A stretch of 64,000 nucleotides of DNA from Nocardioides sp. Soil805 (GCF_001429625.1 NZ_LMSU01000001.1:563498-627497), one strand, 5' to 3'; positions 53,920 through 62,727 are shown, numbered from the stretch's first letter. Notes: a model not told the origin generated them from the letters alone. Made by a program: numbers and translations.

Positions 53920-54642
53920 ATGGACAACTCTAGCGGAGTCGGCGTGCTCGACAAGGCGGCCCTCGTGCTCTCGGCCCTCGAGTCGGGGCCGGCCACCCTC
54001 GCCGGCCTGGTCGCCGGCACCGGTCTCGCCCGCCCCACGGCCCACCGCCTCGCGGTGGCCCTCGAGCACCACCGACTGGTGGCCCGCGACATGCAGGGCC
54101 GCTTCGTGCTCGGACCGCGGCTGGCCGAGCTGTCGGCCGCCGCGGGCGAGGACCGCCTGCTCGCCTCCGCCGGTCCCGTGCTCGCACGACTGCGCGACAT
54201 CACCGGCGAGTCCGCCCAGCTCTGGCGCCGCCAGGGCGAGCACCGCGTGTGCGTCGCCGCGGCCGAACGTCCCTCCGGGCTGCGCGACACCATCCCGGTC
54301 GGCTCCCAGCTGACCATGCGCGCGGGCTCGGCCGCCCAGGTGCTGCTCGCGTGGGAGGACCCCGAGCGCATGCACCGCGGCCTGCAGAACGCCGCCTTCT
54401 CCGCCACCGCCCTGTCCGGCATCCGGCGCCGGGGCTGGGCCCAGTCGATCGGCGAGCGCGAGCAGGGCGTCGCGTCGGTGTCCGCCCCGGTCCGCTCCCC
54501 CGGCGGCAAGATCATCGCCGCGGTCTCCGTCTCCGGTCCGCTCGAGCGGCTCTCCCGGCAGCCCGGTCGCATGCACGCGCCCGCGGTGCTCGCCGCGGCC
54601 GAGCGCCTCTCGGAGTCCCTGCGGCGAGCCGCCGCGGAGTGA
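53920..54642 (+). CDS. IclR family transcriptional regulator, NdgR-like
   Basis: A 240-residue regulator: an N-terminal winged helix-turn-helix ([20 protein letters not shown] and [20 protein letters not shown]) and a C-terminal IclR sensor domain ([34 protein letters not shown]). Its divergent position to leuCD is the signature arrangement of NdgR, which is known to activate leucine synthesis and amino-acid metabolism in streptomycetes and mycobacteria. ATG 53920 fits the start of the conserved region, and a longer in-frame start is less good. Confidence 0.9.
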   Translation: MDNSSGVGVLDKAALVLSALESGPATLAGLVAGTGLARPTAHRLAVALEHHRLVARDMQGRFVLGPRLAELSAAAGEDRLLASAGPVLARLRDITGESAQLWRRQGEHRVCVAAAERPSGLRDTIPVGSQLTMRAGSAAQVLLAWEDPERMHRGLQNAAFSATALSGIRRRGWAQSIGEREQGVASVSAPVRSPGGKIIAAVSVSGPLERLSRQPGRMHAPAVLAAAERLSESLRRAAAE

Positions 54643-54654
54643 GGTCCGTCCGCG

Positions 54655-55137
54655 TCAGAAGAGCGCGGCCTGCTCGAGGCTGAGCAGGGTCTGCTTGCGC
54701 TCCAGCCCCCCGGCGTAGCCGGTGAGGGTGCCGTTGGCCCCGATCACGCGGTGGCACGGGATGACGATCGGGATCGGGTTGCGCCCGTTGGCCAGCCCGA
54801 CGGCGCGCGACGCGGCGTTGGTCATCCCCAGCCGGCCGGCGACCTCGCCGTACGATGCGGTGTCGCCGTAGCCGATGGTGCGCAGCTGGTCCCAGACCCG
54901 TCGCTGGAAGTCGCTGCCCTGCGGGTCGAGCGGCAGGTCGAACTCGGTGAGGTCGCGCTCGAAGTACGCCGTGAGCTGGCGCACCGCCTCGGCCAGCAAC
55001 GGCTGGTCGTCACCGCGCGCGCCGAGGGGACGCCCGTCCGCGGGTGGGCGGAACGGTGTGAACTCGATGGCGCTGATCGCACCGTCGCGCTCGATGATGC
55101 GCAGGTCGCCGATGGGCGAGGACATCACGGTCCACAT
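54655..55137 (-). CDS. ogt: Methylated-DNA--protein-cysteine methyltransferase
   Basis: A 160-residue suicidal repair protein for O6-alkylguanine. The acceptor cysteine lies in PIPIVIPCHRVIGANGTLTG, and the DNA-binding helix is ASYGEVAGRLGMTNAASRAV with the Arg finger. It follows the Ada/AlkA-type gene by 1 nt, so they are a repair pair. The start is ATG 55137, with ATG 55125 also possible. Confidence 0.95.
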   Translation of the reverse strand: MWTVMSSPIGDLRIIERDGAISAIEFTPFRPPADGRPLGARGDDQPLLAEAVRQLTAYFERDLTEFDLPLDPQGSDFQRRVWDQLRTIGYGDTASYGEVAGRLGMTNAASRAVGLANGRNPIPIVIPCHRVIGANGTLTGYAGGLERKQTLLSLEQAALF

Positions 55138-55138
55138 G

Positions 55139-56623
55139 TCAGGTCTCCTCCGGAGCGGGGGTGTCGGGCATCAGGGTGTTCCACAGGTGCATGAGGGCGT
55201 AGGAGCGCCACGGCCGCCACTGCCCGACGTCGGCAGTGCCACCGAGGTCGCGCAGGACGTTGCGCACCGCAAGGTCGGTGGGCAGGAAGACGTCGGGATG
55301 TCCCAGCGCCCGCATGGCCACGTAGTCCGCGGTCCAGGGGCCGATGCCGGGCAGCTCGAGGAGGGCACGGCGCACGTCGTCGCGATCGGGTCCGCGGTCG
55401 AGGGCCACGTGTCCGGAGGCGAGCGCGGCGGCCAGGCCGACCAGGGCCCGACCCCGCGCGCGCGGCATCGGCAGGACCTCCGGGTCGACCTGCGCCAGCG
55501 TGACCGCGTCCGGGAACAGGTGCGTCAGCCCGGGGACGTCGGTCTCGATGCGACGGCCGTGCTCGGCCACGATGCGACCGGTGACGGTGCGGGCGCCGGT
55601 CACGCTGACCTGCTGCCCGATCACGGTGCGCACGGCGGTCTCGTCCCCGTCGACCTGTCCCGGCACCCGCAGGCCCGGGGTGGCTCGCACGAGGCGACCG
55701 ATGACCGGGTCGTCGGCGAGGTGGTCGTCGACGGCCACCGGGTCGCAGTCGGCGTCGAGCAGGCGGCGTACGCGCTCCACGGCTGCCGTGGTGTCGCGCA
55801 GGTCGTGCAGCGAGAACAGGGCGGTGACGAAGGCCGTCTGCCCGGCGACCGTGGCGTCGGCGAGCTGGAGGCGCACGGTCCCCGGACCGTGCGGGAGGTC
55901 GAGGGTGCGGGCGTACCACCCGGGTCCGGCCACCTCCACGCCCGGCACGAGGTGGTAGGCGAGGAAGTCCAGGAGGCGGCGTCCGGCGAAGGGGGTGCGG
56001 ACGGCCAGGCGCATCGTCACGGCACCGCGGGTGGTGGAGCGGGTACGCCGCCCCCGCAGCTCGCTGGGGCTCTGGGCGTAGACCTCGCGCACCGTCTCGT
56101 TGAACTGGCGGACGCTGGAGAACCCGGCCGCGAAGGCCACGTCGGTCAGCGACATCTCGCTCGTCTCGATCAGGACCCGGGCGGTCTGGGCCCGCCGCGC
56201 CCGGGCCAGGGCGAGGGGCGGGGCGCCGAGCTCCCGGGTCAGCAGGCGACCGAGGTGGCGGGAGGTGTAGCCGATGCGCCGGGCGAGGCCCTCCACGCCC
56301 TCGCGGTCGACGACCCCGTCGCTGATGAGCCGCATCGCCCGTCCGGCGACGTCGGCGGCGACGTCCCAGTCCGGGCTCCCGGGGGTGGCGTCGGGCAGGC
56401 AGCGCTTGCACGCCCGGTGGCCGGCCGACTGCGCCGCCGCGGCGGTCGGGTGGAAGGTGACGTTGGCCAGCGCCGGGGTCCGGGCCGGGCAGCTGGGCCG
56501 GCAGTAGATGCCCGTCGTACGCACCGCGGTGTAGAACACCCCGTCGAAGCGACGGTCCCGGCTCTTGACCGCGCGGTAGCAGGACTCCGGGTCGAGGAGG
56601 GCCAGGCGGGTCGCGGTGTTCAC
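55139..56623 (-). CDS. Ada/AlkA fusion: methylphosphotriester sensor-regulator plus 3-methyladenine DNA glycosylase
   Basis: A 494-residue three-part protein. Residues ~1-75 form the Ada zinc domain, with the methyl-accepting cysteine and partners in GIYCRPSCPAR and HRACKRCLPD. An AraC-type helix-turn-helix follows (GVEGLARRIGYTSRHLGRLL, SLTDVAFAAGFSSVRQFNET). The C-terminal half is an AlkA glycosylase with the HhH motif LLELPGIGPWTADYVAMRAL and the catalytic Asp in DVFLPTDLAV. Methylation of the Ada part should turn on this gene and ogt. GTG 56623 has a CAGACT box 7 nt upstream. Confidence 0.92.
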   Translation of the reverse strand: MNTATRLALLDPESCYRAVKSRDRRFDGVFYTAVRTTGIYCRPSCPARTPALANVTFHPTAAAAQSAGHRACKRCLPDATPGSPDWDVAADVAGRAMRLISDGVVDREGVEGLARRIGYTSRHLGRLLTRELGAPPLALARARRAQTARVLIETSEMSLTDVAFAAGFSSVRQFNETVREVYAQSPSELRGRRTRSTTRGAVTMRLAVRTPFAGRRLLDFLAYHLVPGVEVAGPGWYARTLDLPHGPGTVRLQLADATVAGQTAFVTALFSLHDLRDTTAAVERVRRLLDADCDPVAVDDHLADDPVIGRLVRATPGLRVPGQVDGDETAVRTVIGQQVSVTGARTVTGRIVAEHGRRIETDVPGLTHLFPDAVTLAQVDPEVLPMPRARGRALVGLAAALASGHVALDRGPDRDDVRRALLELPGIGPWTADYVAMRALGHPDVFLPTDLAVRNVLRDLGGTADVGQWRPWRSYALMHLWNTLMPDTPAPEET

Positions 56624-56630
56624 AGGGTCG

Positions 56631-56636
56631 AGTCTG
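56631..56636 (-). promoter_or_regulatory. -10 box (CAGACT) for the ada/alkA-ogt pair
   Basis: Minus-strand CAGACT, 7 nt, then GTG 56623. It predicts a leaderless message; an Ada box was not recognised in the 132-bp upstream region. Confidence 0.5.
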
Positions 56637-56755
56637 GCCGAGACGGCGTCCGCGATCCAGCGGGAATCGGACACCGCTGCGGCATGGCACCCATCCCCGG
56701 CAGCTCACCCGTGACGGGTGATGCACCGCCGCAGCCCCGCGTGGACCCTCGGGAC

Positions 56756-57208
56756 ATGATCCGTCGCCGCCGCTCCCGCCACCCTGCCCACCAGCTGGCC
56801 GTCGCCTCCGCGGTGCTGGCGACCCTGCTCGTGGGTGCCTGCGGCGACGACGGCGACGAGGGCGGCGGGGACGGGAGCAACAACAACGCCCAGGTCTGCT
56901 CGGACGTCGACGCCCTGCGCACGTCGGTCGCCGGCATCACCGAGGTGACTGTCGACGCCGACGTGCTCACCTCGCTGCAGGACCAGGTCGACCAGGTCCG
57001 CACGGACGTGAGCACGCTCATCGACGACGCGCAGGACGCGTACGGCCCGGAGGTCTCGGATGTCGACCAGGCGGTGTCGGGGCTCACGAAGAGCCTCGAG
57101 GCCGCGGCGGAGGACCCGTCGGCCGCGACGCTGTCCGACGTACGCACGGCCCGGCAGGCGCTGACCTCGGCCGTCACGGCACTCACCGGAGCGGTGACGG
57201 ACTGCTGA
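56756..57208 (+). CDS. Putative lipoprotein
   Basis: A 150-residue protein: an N-terminal Arg-rich stretch (MIRRRRSRHPAHQLAVASAV), a hydrophobic core and a lipobox LLVGACGDD. A Gly/Asp/Asn-rich linker follows, then ~110 residues of helical, acidic sequence with two cysteines. No family was recognised. ATG 56756; an in-frame GTG at 56741 is a possible alternative. It is divergent from the repair pair and ends before a strong terminator. Confidence 0.75.
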   Translation: MIRRRRSRHPAHQLAVASAVLATLLVGACGDDGDEGGGDGSNNNAQVCSDVDALRTSVAGITEVTVDADVLTSLQDQVDQVRTDVSTLIDDAQDAYGPEVSDVDQAVSGLTKSLEAAAEDPSAATLSDVRTARQALTSAVTALTGAVTDC

Positions 57209-57243
57209 GCGACGGCATCCGCTGACGCGCACCCGCACATGCA

Positions 57244-57281
57244 GAAGGGCCCTCCCCGCATCTCTGCGGGAAGGGCCCTTC
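57244..57281. terminator. Terminator after the lipoprotein gene and tRNA-Glu
   Basis: GAAGGGCCCTCCCCGCA pairs with TGCGGGAAGGGCCCTTC with one mismatch and a 4-nt TCTC loop. It serves the plus-strand lipoprotein and lies 7 bp after the 3' end of tRNA-Glu on the minus strand. Confidence 0.8.
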
Positions 57282-57288
57282 GGTGTTG

Positions 57289-57361
57289 TACCCCCGACCG
57301 GATTCGAACCGGCGCTAACGCCGTGAGAGGGCGCCGTGCTAGGCCGCTACACAACGGGGGC
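57289..57361 (-). tRNA. tRNA-Glu (anticodon CTC)
   Basis: A 73-nt cloverleaf on the minus strand: 5' acceptor GCCCCCG, D-arm with TAGCGGCCTAGCA, anticodon stem-loop CCGCCCTCTCACGGCG (CTC), T-arm GGTTCGAATCC, 3' acceptor CGGGGGT and discriminator A. CCA is not encoded. It follows tRNA-Gln. Confidence 0.95.
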
Positions 57362-57445
57362 AAACGCACGCTTCTTGCGAAGCGATCGGAACTCTATCCA
57401 CACTTGCGGATCGGTTCCAAATCCCTGCCTGACGGCCGGAATCCG

Positions 57446-57517
57446 CTGGGATACTAGGACTCGAACCTAGAATAACTGGACCAGAACCAGTCGTGTTGCC
57501 AATTACACCATATCCCA
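57446..57517 (-). tRNA. tRNA-Gln (anticodon CTG)
   Basis: A 72-nt cloverleaf on the minus strand: acceptor TGGGATA paired with TATCCCA, D-arm GGTGTAATTGGCAACA, anticodon loop TTCTGGT (CTG), T-arm GGTTCGAGTCC, and discriminator G. CCA is not encoded. It is 84 nt upstream of tRNA-Glu, and both lie just beyond gltX, which charges Glu and, in bacteria with GatCAB, misacylates tRNA-Gln. Confidence 0.95.
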
Positions 57518-57571
57518 CTGACTTACTACTTCTGGGCCCTTCCGACGAGTCATCCGGACCGAGAAGAGACC

Positions 57572-58522
57572 TTACACGGATCGGCGCGGCCCCTCCAAAA
57601 CGCCCCTCGACACCGTGCTCGACAGCCCCATCCGGCGGGCCGTCCAGGTCGCCAGGACGAGGTAGACGAGCGACTGGGTGAGGGTCCCGGGCAGGCTCCA
57701 CCAGGTGCCGCCGGTGGGGTTGAGGGTGCTGGCCATGTCGGTGAAGGCCAGGGCGAGGCCGAAGGCCAGCCAGTTGTTGAGCACGTGCATGGCGATGCCG
57801 GCCTCGAGGCCCCCGGTGAGGATGACCAGCGCGCCGGCGACCAGGCCGAACGCCAGCCGGTCCACGAAGACCGGCCAGCTCTGGCCGAGGCCGTGGGCCA
57901 GCGCGAAGAGCAGGGAGGACAGTCCGACGGCGAACACGCGGGAGCCGAACAGCCCGCCGAACGCCTGCTGGAGGTAACCGCGGAAGGCGTACTCCTCCCC
58001 CGCTGCCTGCAGGGGCGTGAGCAGCAGGATCACGAGCAGGAAGTCGCGGGTGGTGCTGGTGAACGGGTTGGGCTCGGCGCCGATCTCGGCGCCGGCCGGT
58101 TGCGGCACGAAGGCGCTCACCACGACGGTGGCGACGAGCGCCACCACCGAGATGCCGACGCAGGCCAGCAGGAAGCGCCAGCGGATCCGCCCCGCCACGG
58201 ATGCCAGCCAGCCCGGCCGCAGCCCGTGCAGCCACCGGGTCAGCAGCCAGGTGATCGGGATGGCGGAGGCCAGCACGACGTTGACGTAGGCCAGTCCCGC
58301 CGGGGTCGGGTTCTCGAGGTCGAGGAGGCGGTCCATGCCCTCCCCCACGGACCGTCCCGTGGCGAGCATCCACGCGACGTACGGCAGCTGCCACAGCAGC
58401 GGGGAGAGCACGAAGAGCCCCACGACGAGCAGCACGACGCCGAGGATGGGGCGCCACGCGCCGCGGCGGCCGAGCCGGTGGACCAGGTGGTAGCCCAGCT
58501 CGTCCGGGCGCTCCTCGGGCAC
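57572..58522 (-). CDS. CPBP family intramembrane metalloprotease
   Basis: A 316-residue membrane protein with ~8 helices. The CAAX-protease motifs are AGEEYAFRGYLQQAFG (EExxxR), FALAHGLGQSW (second His) and AMHVLNNWLAFG (HxxxN). Such proteases cleave prenylated or bacteriocin-type peptides or regulate membrane proteins; the target is unknown. It begins with GTG 11 bp after gltX and may be cotranscribed. Confidence 0.88.
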   Translation of the reverse strand: MPEERPDELGYHLVHRLGRRGAWRPILGVVLLVVGLFVLSPLLWQLPYVAWMLATGRSVGEGMDRLLDLENPTPAGLAYVNVVLASAIPITWLLTRWLHGLRPGWLASVAGRIRWRFLLACVGISVVALVATVVVSAFVPQPAGAEIGAEPNPFTSTTRDFLLVILLLTPLQAAGEEYAFRGYLQQAFGGLFGSRVFAVGLSSLLFALAHGLGQSWPVFVDRLAFGLVAGALVILTGGLEAGIAMHVLNNWLAFGLALAFTDMASTLNPTGGTWWSLPGTLTQSLVYLVLATWTARRMGLSSTVSRGVLEGPRRSV

Positions 58523-58533
58523 GGCTGTGTCCG

Positions 58534-60006
58534 TCAGGCGGGCAGCGCGTCGCGCAGCCGGGCCAGCGCACGCTCGCGGCCCAGCAGCTCCAGGGACTCG
58601 AACAGCGGCGGGCTGACCTTGCGGCCGGTCGCGGCGATCCGGACCGGGCCGAACGCGACCCGCGGCTTGAGTCCCCGGTCCTCGACCAGGGCCTTGCGCA
58701 GCGCCTCGTCGATCTCGGCGGTGCTCCAGGACTCGATGGCCGACAGGGCGTCGTACGCCGCCTGCACGACGTCGCGGCCTGCGTCGTCGAGGTCGTCGGT
58801 GCGGGTGAAGTCCGCGTCGTCGACGAACAGGAAGCCGAGCATGTCGACGACCTCGGTGAGCTTGTTGATGCGCTCCCCCACCAGCGGCATGGCCTGGTCG
58901 AGCAGCTGCCGGTCAGGCAGGTTCGCGGGGTCGAGGACGCCGGCCCTCTCGAGGAAGGGCAGGCAGCGCTCGGTGATCTCGTCGAGCGGCAGCAGCCGCA
59001 GCTGCGAGGTGTTGATGGCCTCGGCCTTCTTGAGGTCGAAGCGCGCCGGGTTGGGGTTGACGTCCTTGATGTCGAACGCGTCCACCATCTCGTCGAGGGT
59101 GAAGACGTCGCGGTCGGGCGCGATCGACCAGCCGAGCAGGGCGAGGTAGTTGAGCAGTCCCTCGGGCAGGAAGCCCTGCTCCCGGTAGAGCTCCATGTGC
59201 GCCTCGGGGTCGCGCTTGGAGAGCTTCTTGTTGCCCTGCCCCATGACGTAGGGCAGGTGACCGTACTGCGGGGTCTCCTCGGCGAGCCCGATCGCCTTGA
59301 ACGCCGCGAACAGCGCCACCTGGCGCGGCGTGCTGGACAGCAGGTCCTCGCCGCGCAGGACGTGGGTGATGCGCATCGTCGCGTCGTCGACCGGCGCGGT
59401 CAGGGTGTAGAGCGGGTCGCCGTTGGCGCGGGCCAGGGCGTAGTCGGGCACGAACTCGGTCTGGAAGGTGATGTCACCGCGGACCAGGTCGGTGAAGGTG
59501 ATCTCGCCGTCGGGCATCCGGAAGCGGACGACCGGCTCGCGGCCCTCGCTGCGGAAGGCGTCGACCTGCTCGTCGGTCAGCTCGCGGCAGAAGCCGTCGT
59601 ACCCCATGACCTTGGAGCCGGAGGCCTTGCGGCGTGCGGTGACCTCGTCGGTCGTGCAGAAGCAGTCGTAGGTGTACGACGACGCCCGCAGCCGGGCGAG
59701 CACGTCGGCGTAGATGTCGCCGCGCTCGGACTGGCGGTAGGGGCCGAGGTCGCCGCCCTTGAGCGGGCCCTCGTCCCAGTCGAGGCCGAGCCACTGCATG
59801 AGGTCGAGCAGCGAGTCGTAGGACTCGGCGGTGTTGCGCTCCTTGTCGGTGTCCTCGATGCGGAACACGAACGTGCCGCCGGCACCGTGGCGCTGGTGGT
59901 GACGCGCGAACGCCCAGTTGTAGAGCGCGGTGCGGGCCAGGCCGACGTGCGGGCTGCCGGTCGGGGACGGCGCCATGCGGACGCGGACGGGGGTCTGGTT
60001 GCTCAT
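58534..60006 (-). CDS. gltX: Glutamyl-tRNA synthetase
   Basis: A 490-residue class I synthetase. The HIGH-type motif is MAPSPTGSPHVGLARTAL, the zinc/insert region is CFCTTDEVTARRK and the KMSKS-type loop is GNKKLSKRDPEAH. The C-terminal anticodon-binding domain ends FESLELLGRERALARL. ATG 60006 overlaps the upstream FAH gene (ATGA). It is expected to charge tRNA-Glu, the gene of which lies nearby. Confidence 0.97.
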   Translation of the reverse strand: MSNQTPVRVRMAPSPTGSPHVGLARTALYNWAFARHHQRHGAGGTFVFRIEDTDKERNTAESYDSLLDLMQWLGLDWDEGPLKGGDLGPYRQSERGDIYADVLARLRASSYTYDCFCTTDEVTARRKASGSKVMGYDGFCRELTDEQVDAFRSEGREPVVRFRMPDGEITFTDLVRGDITFQTEFVPDYALARANGDPLYTLTAPVDDATMRITHVLRGEDLLSSTPRQVALFAAFKAIGLAEETPQYGHLPYVMGQGNKKLSKRDPEAHMELYREQGFLPEGLLNYLALLGWSIAPDRDVFTLDEMVDAFDIKDVNPNPARFDLKKAEAINTSQLRLLPLDEITERCLPFLERAGVLDPANLPDRQLLDQAMPLVGERINKLTEVVDMLGFLFVDDADFTRTDDLDDAGRDVVQAAYDALSAIESWSTAEIDEALRKALVEDRGLKPRVAFGPVRIAATGRKVSPPLFESLELLGRERALARLRDALPA

Positions 60007-60812
60007 CGCTGTGCCACCTTGTTGACGAGGGTGCCGATGCCGGCGATCGAGACCTCGACCTCGTCGCCGACCTCCATGGGACCGACACCCTCCGGGGTGC
60101 CGGTGAGAATGACGTCGCCGGGCAGCAACGTCATGACGCTGGACACGTGCGCGATCAGCGTCGGGATGTCGAAGATCAGGTCGGCCGTGGTGCCGTCCTG
60201 GCGCACGTCGCCGTTGACGTGGGTCTGGATCCGGACGCCGTCGACGAAGGCCTGCGGGTCCAGGTCGGTCTCGATCCACGGGCCGAGCGGGCAGAAGGAG
60301 TCGAAGCCCTTGGCACGGGTGAACTGCACGTCGCTCTTCTGCAGGTCACGGGCGGTGACGTCGTTGGCGATCGTGTAGCCGTGGATGACGTCGGTGGCCT
60401 GCTCCGGCGGGACGTCGCGGCAGATGCGCCCGATGACCACCGCGAGCTCGCCCTCGTAGTGCAGGTCCTGCGTCTGGCGCGGGTAGAAGATCGGGTCACC
60501 CGGGCCCACCACGCTGGTGTTGGGCTTCAGGAACATCAGGGGCTCGGCGGGCAGGTCGTTGCCCATCTCGGCGGCGTGGGCCGCGTAGTTGCGACCGATG
60601 CCGACGACCTTGCTGCGCGGCAGCACGGGCGCGAGGAGGCGGACGTCCTCGAGCCGGTACTGCTGGTCCAGCAGCTTGACGCCGACGTACAGAGGGTCCC
60701 CGGCGAGGGCCACGACGACGGTGTCGTCGGCCGGCTGGCCGTACTCGTCGACCTCCCCCGTGACGACGCCGTACATGGGCTCTTCTCCGGTGGTGAATCT
60801 GGCGATGCGCAC
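60003..60812 (-). CDS. Fumarylacetoacetate hydrolase family protein
   Basis: A 269-residue FAH-superfamily enzyme with VVGIGRNYAAHAAEMG, the metal ligands in LHYEGELAVVIG and the later TGTPEGVGPMEVGD. It hydrolyses or decarboxylates oxo-acids; the frequent actinobacterial role is acylpyruvate or oxaloacetate cleavage, but this is not certain here. GTG 60812 has a TAGGCT box 6 nt upstream that includes the stop codon of the neighbouring PLP gene. Coupled to gltX by ATGA, a common actinobacterial pair. Confidence 0.9.
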   Translation of the reverse strand: MRIARFTTGEEPMYGVVTGEVDEYGQPADDTVVVALAGDPLYVGVKLLDQQYRLEDVRLLAPVLPRSKVVGIGRNYAAHAAEMGNDLPAEPLMFLKPNTSVVGPGDPIFYPRQTQDLHYEGELAVVIGRICRDVPPEQATDVIHGYTIANDVTARDLQKSDVQFTRAKGFDSFCPLGPWIETDLDPQAFVDGVRIQTHVNGDVRQDGTTADLIFDIPTLIAHVSSVMTLLPGDVILTGTPEGVGPMEVGDEVEVSIAGIGTLVNKVAQR

Positions 60813-60818
60813 GCGGCG

Positions 60819-60824
60819 AGCCTA
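60819..60824 (-). promoter_or_regulatory. -10 box (TAGGCT) that includes the upstream gene's stop codon
   Basis: Minus-strand TAGGCT followed by 6 nt and GTG 60812. Its TAG is the stop codon of the PLP decarboxylase (60824-60822). Confidence 0.5.
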
Positions 60825-62186
60825 ACGGCCGGCCGCCTCCCGCAACGCAGCGAGGCTGCGCTCCACGTCGTCCTCGCTCGTGGACCAGTTGCTGACCGAC
60901 ACCCGGAGCACGGCCCGGTCGTGCCAGCGCGAGCCGGTCATCCAGGCGGTGCCGTCGTCCAGCATCGCCTGCACCACGGCCTGCGTGTGGTCGTCGTCGC
61001 CGAAGGCGGCGCACACCTGGGTGAAGACCACGTCGTTGAGGACCTCGGCACCCTCGATGTCGCCGATGCCCTTGGCCAGCGCGGTCGCGTGGGTGCAGAG
61101 CCGGTCGACCAGGTCGGCGACGCCGTCGCGGCCCAGCGCACGCAGCACCGCCCACACCGGGAACGCCCGGCCCCGGCGGCTGATCTCGGGCACCTTGTCG
61201 AACGGCTCCCCCGCCTCGTCGTGGATGAGGTAGTCGCCGTGCATGCCCATGGAGGCGCGCAGCGCGGCGCGGTCCCGCACGATCGCGAGCCCGCAGTCGT
61301 AGGGGACGTTGAGGGTCTTGTGGGCGTCGGTGGCCCACGAGTCGGCGGCCTCGAAGCCCGCCACGAGGTGGCGGTGGGTGCCCGAGGCGGCCGCGAAGAG
61401 GCCGAAGGCGCCGTCGACGTGCACCCACGCGCCGTGCTCGTGGGCGAGCGGGACCGCCTCGGCGAAGGGGTCGAACGCACCCGAGTGGACGTTGCCCGCC
61501 TGGAGCACGACCATCGTGGGCCGCTCGTCCCCGTCCTCGAGGGCACTCGCGAGGGCGGTCGGGTCGATGCGCCCCTCGCCGTCGACCGCCACCGGCTCCG
61601 GCGCGCCGAGCCCGAGGTAGCGCAGGGCGAGGTCGACCGTGTCGTGCCGCTCGGCACCGACCAGCACCCGCACGCCCGGACCCCCGACCAGGCCGCGCTC
61701 GGCCACGTCCCACCCCGCTTCACGCAGGACGGCGTCCCGGCCGGCGGCGAGGCAGGTGAAGTTGGCCATCGTCCCGCCCGTGACGAAGCCGACCGCGCTG
61801 CCCTCCGGCAGCCCCAGCAGGTCGACCAGCCACCGCTCGGCGACGTCCTCGACCGCACTGTGCGCGGGCGTGATCCGCCGCAGGCCCGAGTTCTGGTCCC
61901 AGGCGCTGGTCAACCAGTCCGCCGCCAGGGCCGCCGGGTGGGTGCCGCCGATGACGAACCCGAAGAACCGTCCCGACGGCATCGCCGTGAGCCCCGGCTC
62001 GCAGGCGACCGCGAGCAGGTCGACGACCTCCGCGGGATCGCTGGGGCCGTCCGGGAGGTCCGGGCCGAGCCGAGCCACCACGTCCTCGATCGAGGCGCTC
62101 GCCGGCACCGGACGCGTGCCGAGGGAGACTAGCCAGGCCAGGGCGTGCGTGTGGGCGCGCTCCAGCGCGACCCCGTGGTCCTCCAT
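60822..62186 (-). CDS. PLP-dependent amino-acid decarboxylase (group II)
   Basis: A 454-residue group II decarboxylase. It has SGRFFGFVIGGTHPAALAAD, GFVTGGTMANFTCLAAGRDA, WVHVDGAFGLFAAASG and the PLP lysine in SWATDAHKTLNVPYDCGLA. Relatives decarboxylate Glu, Asp, aromatic amino acids or 2,4-diaminobutyrate; the substrate is not assigned. ATG 62186 with AGGAG about 10 nt upstream and a GAGACT box 6 nt upstream. It is unlinked to any other amine gene. Confidence 0.87.
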   Translation of the reverse strand: MEDHGVALERAHTHALAWLVSLGTRPVPASASIEDVVARLGPDLPDGPSDPAEVVDLLAVACEPGLTAMPSGRFFGFVIGGTHPAALAADWLTSAWDQNSGLRRITPAHSAVEDVAERWLVDLLGLPEGSAVGFVTGGTMANFTCLAAGRDAVLREAGWDVAERGLVGGPGVRVLVGAERHDTVDLALRYLGLGAPEPVAVDGEGRIDPTALASALEDGDERPTMVVLQAGNVHSGAFDPFAEAVPLAHEHGAWVHVDGAFGLFAAASGTHRHLVAGFEAADSWATDAHKTLNVPYDCGLAIVRDRAALRASMGMHGDYLIHDEAGEPFDKVPEISRRGRAFPVWAVLRALGRDGVADLVDRLCTHATALAKGIGDIEGAEVLNDVVFTQVCAAFGDDDHTQAVVQAMLDDGTAWMTGSRWHDRAVLRVSVSNWSTSEDDVERSLAALREAAGR

Positions 62187-62268
62187 CGCCCCAGTCTCCT
62201 CGCGGCGGCGCCTCCCGGTAAGGCCCGGACGGGCCAGTCCTCCCGGGGCACGCCGCTCGGCGCGCGGT

Positions 62269-62294
62269 GTCAGGTGCGCGGCGTCAGGTGCGCG
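62269..62294. repeat. 14-bp tandem duplication over the end of the SnoaL-like gene
   Basis: Two copies of GTCAGGTGCGCG in tandem, one containing the gene's stop codon (62286-62284) and the other just downstream. The duplication therefore re-creates a second stop. Confidence 0.5.
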
Positions 62295-62661
62295 GGCGGA
62301 AGCCGGAGCAGAGGACCCGCAGATGACTGATCCGACCAGCGGTCGTGCGGAAGTAGGCCTGCTGCTCGGCGACCTGCTCGCCGTCGTCGTTGACGAGGTC
62401 GAGACGGTACGAGACGTGCTGGGTGTCGGCGACGTCGTCCCCGGTCGTGACCTCGACGAGTGCCTGGATGGTGTCGCTCGGCTCGAACCAGTGGTCGAAG
62501 TACACCGCGGCCACGGCCGCCGGTCCGGTCGCCTCCCACGCCCGGCGCGGGGTCAGGCCCAGGAAGTCCACGTCGTCGGCGAGGATGCGGGCGAAGGCGG
62601 CGCGGTCCTTCGCCGCGACCGCGCGGGCGAGCTGTTCGCCCACGGATGTCGAGCCCGTCAT
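62284..62661 (-). CDS. SnoaL-like / NTF2-fold protein
   Basis: A 125-residue alpha+beta cone of the NTF2/SnoaL type: an N-terminal helix (GEQLARAVAAKDRAAFARIL), ADDVDFLGLTPRRAWEATGP and YFDHWFEPSDTIQALVEV. Such proteins are small enzymes or ligand carriers; the pocket residues do not reveal a reaction. ATG 62661 with GGGAGG upstream. Confidence 0.8.
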   Translation of the reverse strand: MTGSTSVGEQLARAVAAKDRAAFARILADDVDFLGLTPRRAWEATGPAAVAAVYFDHWFEPSDTIQALVEVTTGDDVADTQHVSYRLDLVNDDGEQVAEQQAYFRTTAGRISHLRVLCSGFRPRT

Positions 62662-62714
62662 GGCGCCTCCCGTGATGGCCTGCCGTCGGTTCTCGAGTGT
62701 GCCACCGAGCGACC

Positions 62715-62720
62715 TACCCT
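62715..62720 (+). promoter_or_regulatory. -10 box (TACCCT) for the 62728 gene
   Basis: TACCCT, 7 nt, then GTG 62728. This predicts a leaderless mRNA and helps choose the start. Confidence 0.55.
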
Positions 62721-62727
62721 GTCCTGC

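Noticed and set aside
57289..57517. An attachment site at the tRNA pair
   Set aside because: No repeat of the tRNA 3' ends and no integrase nearby; the tRNAs are simply next to gltX.
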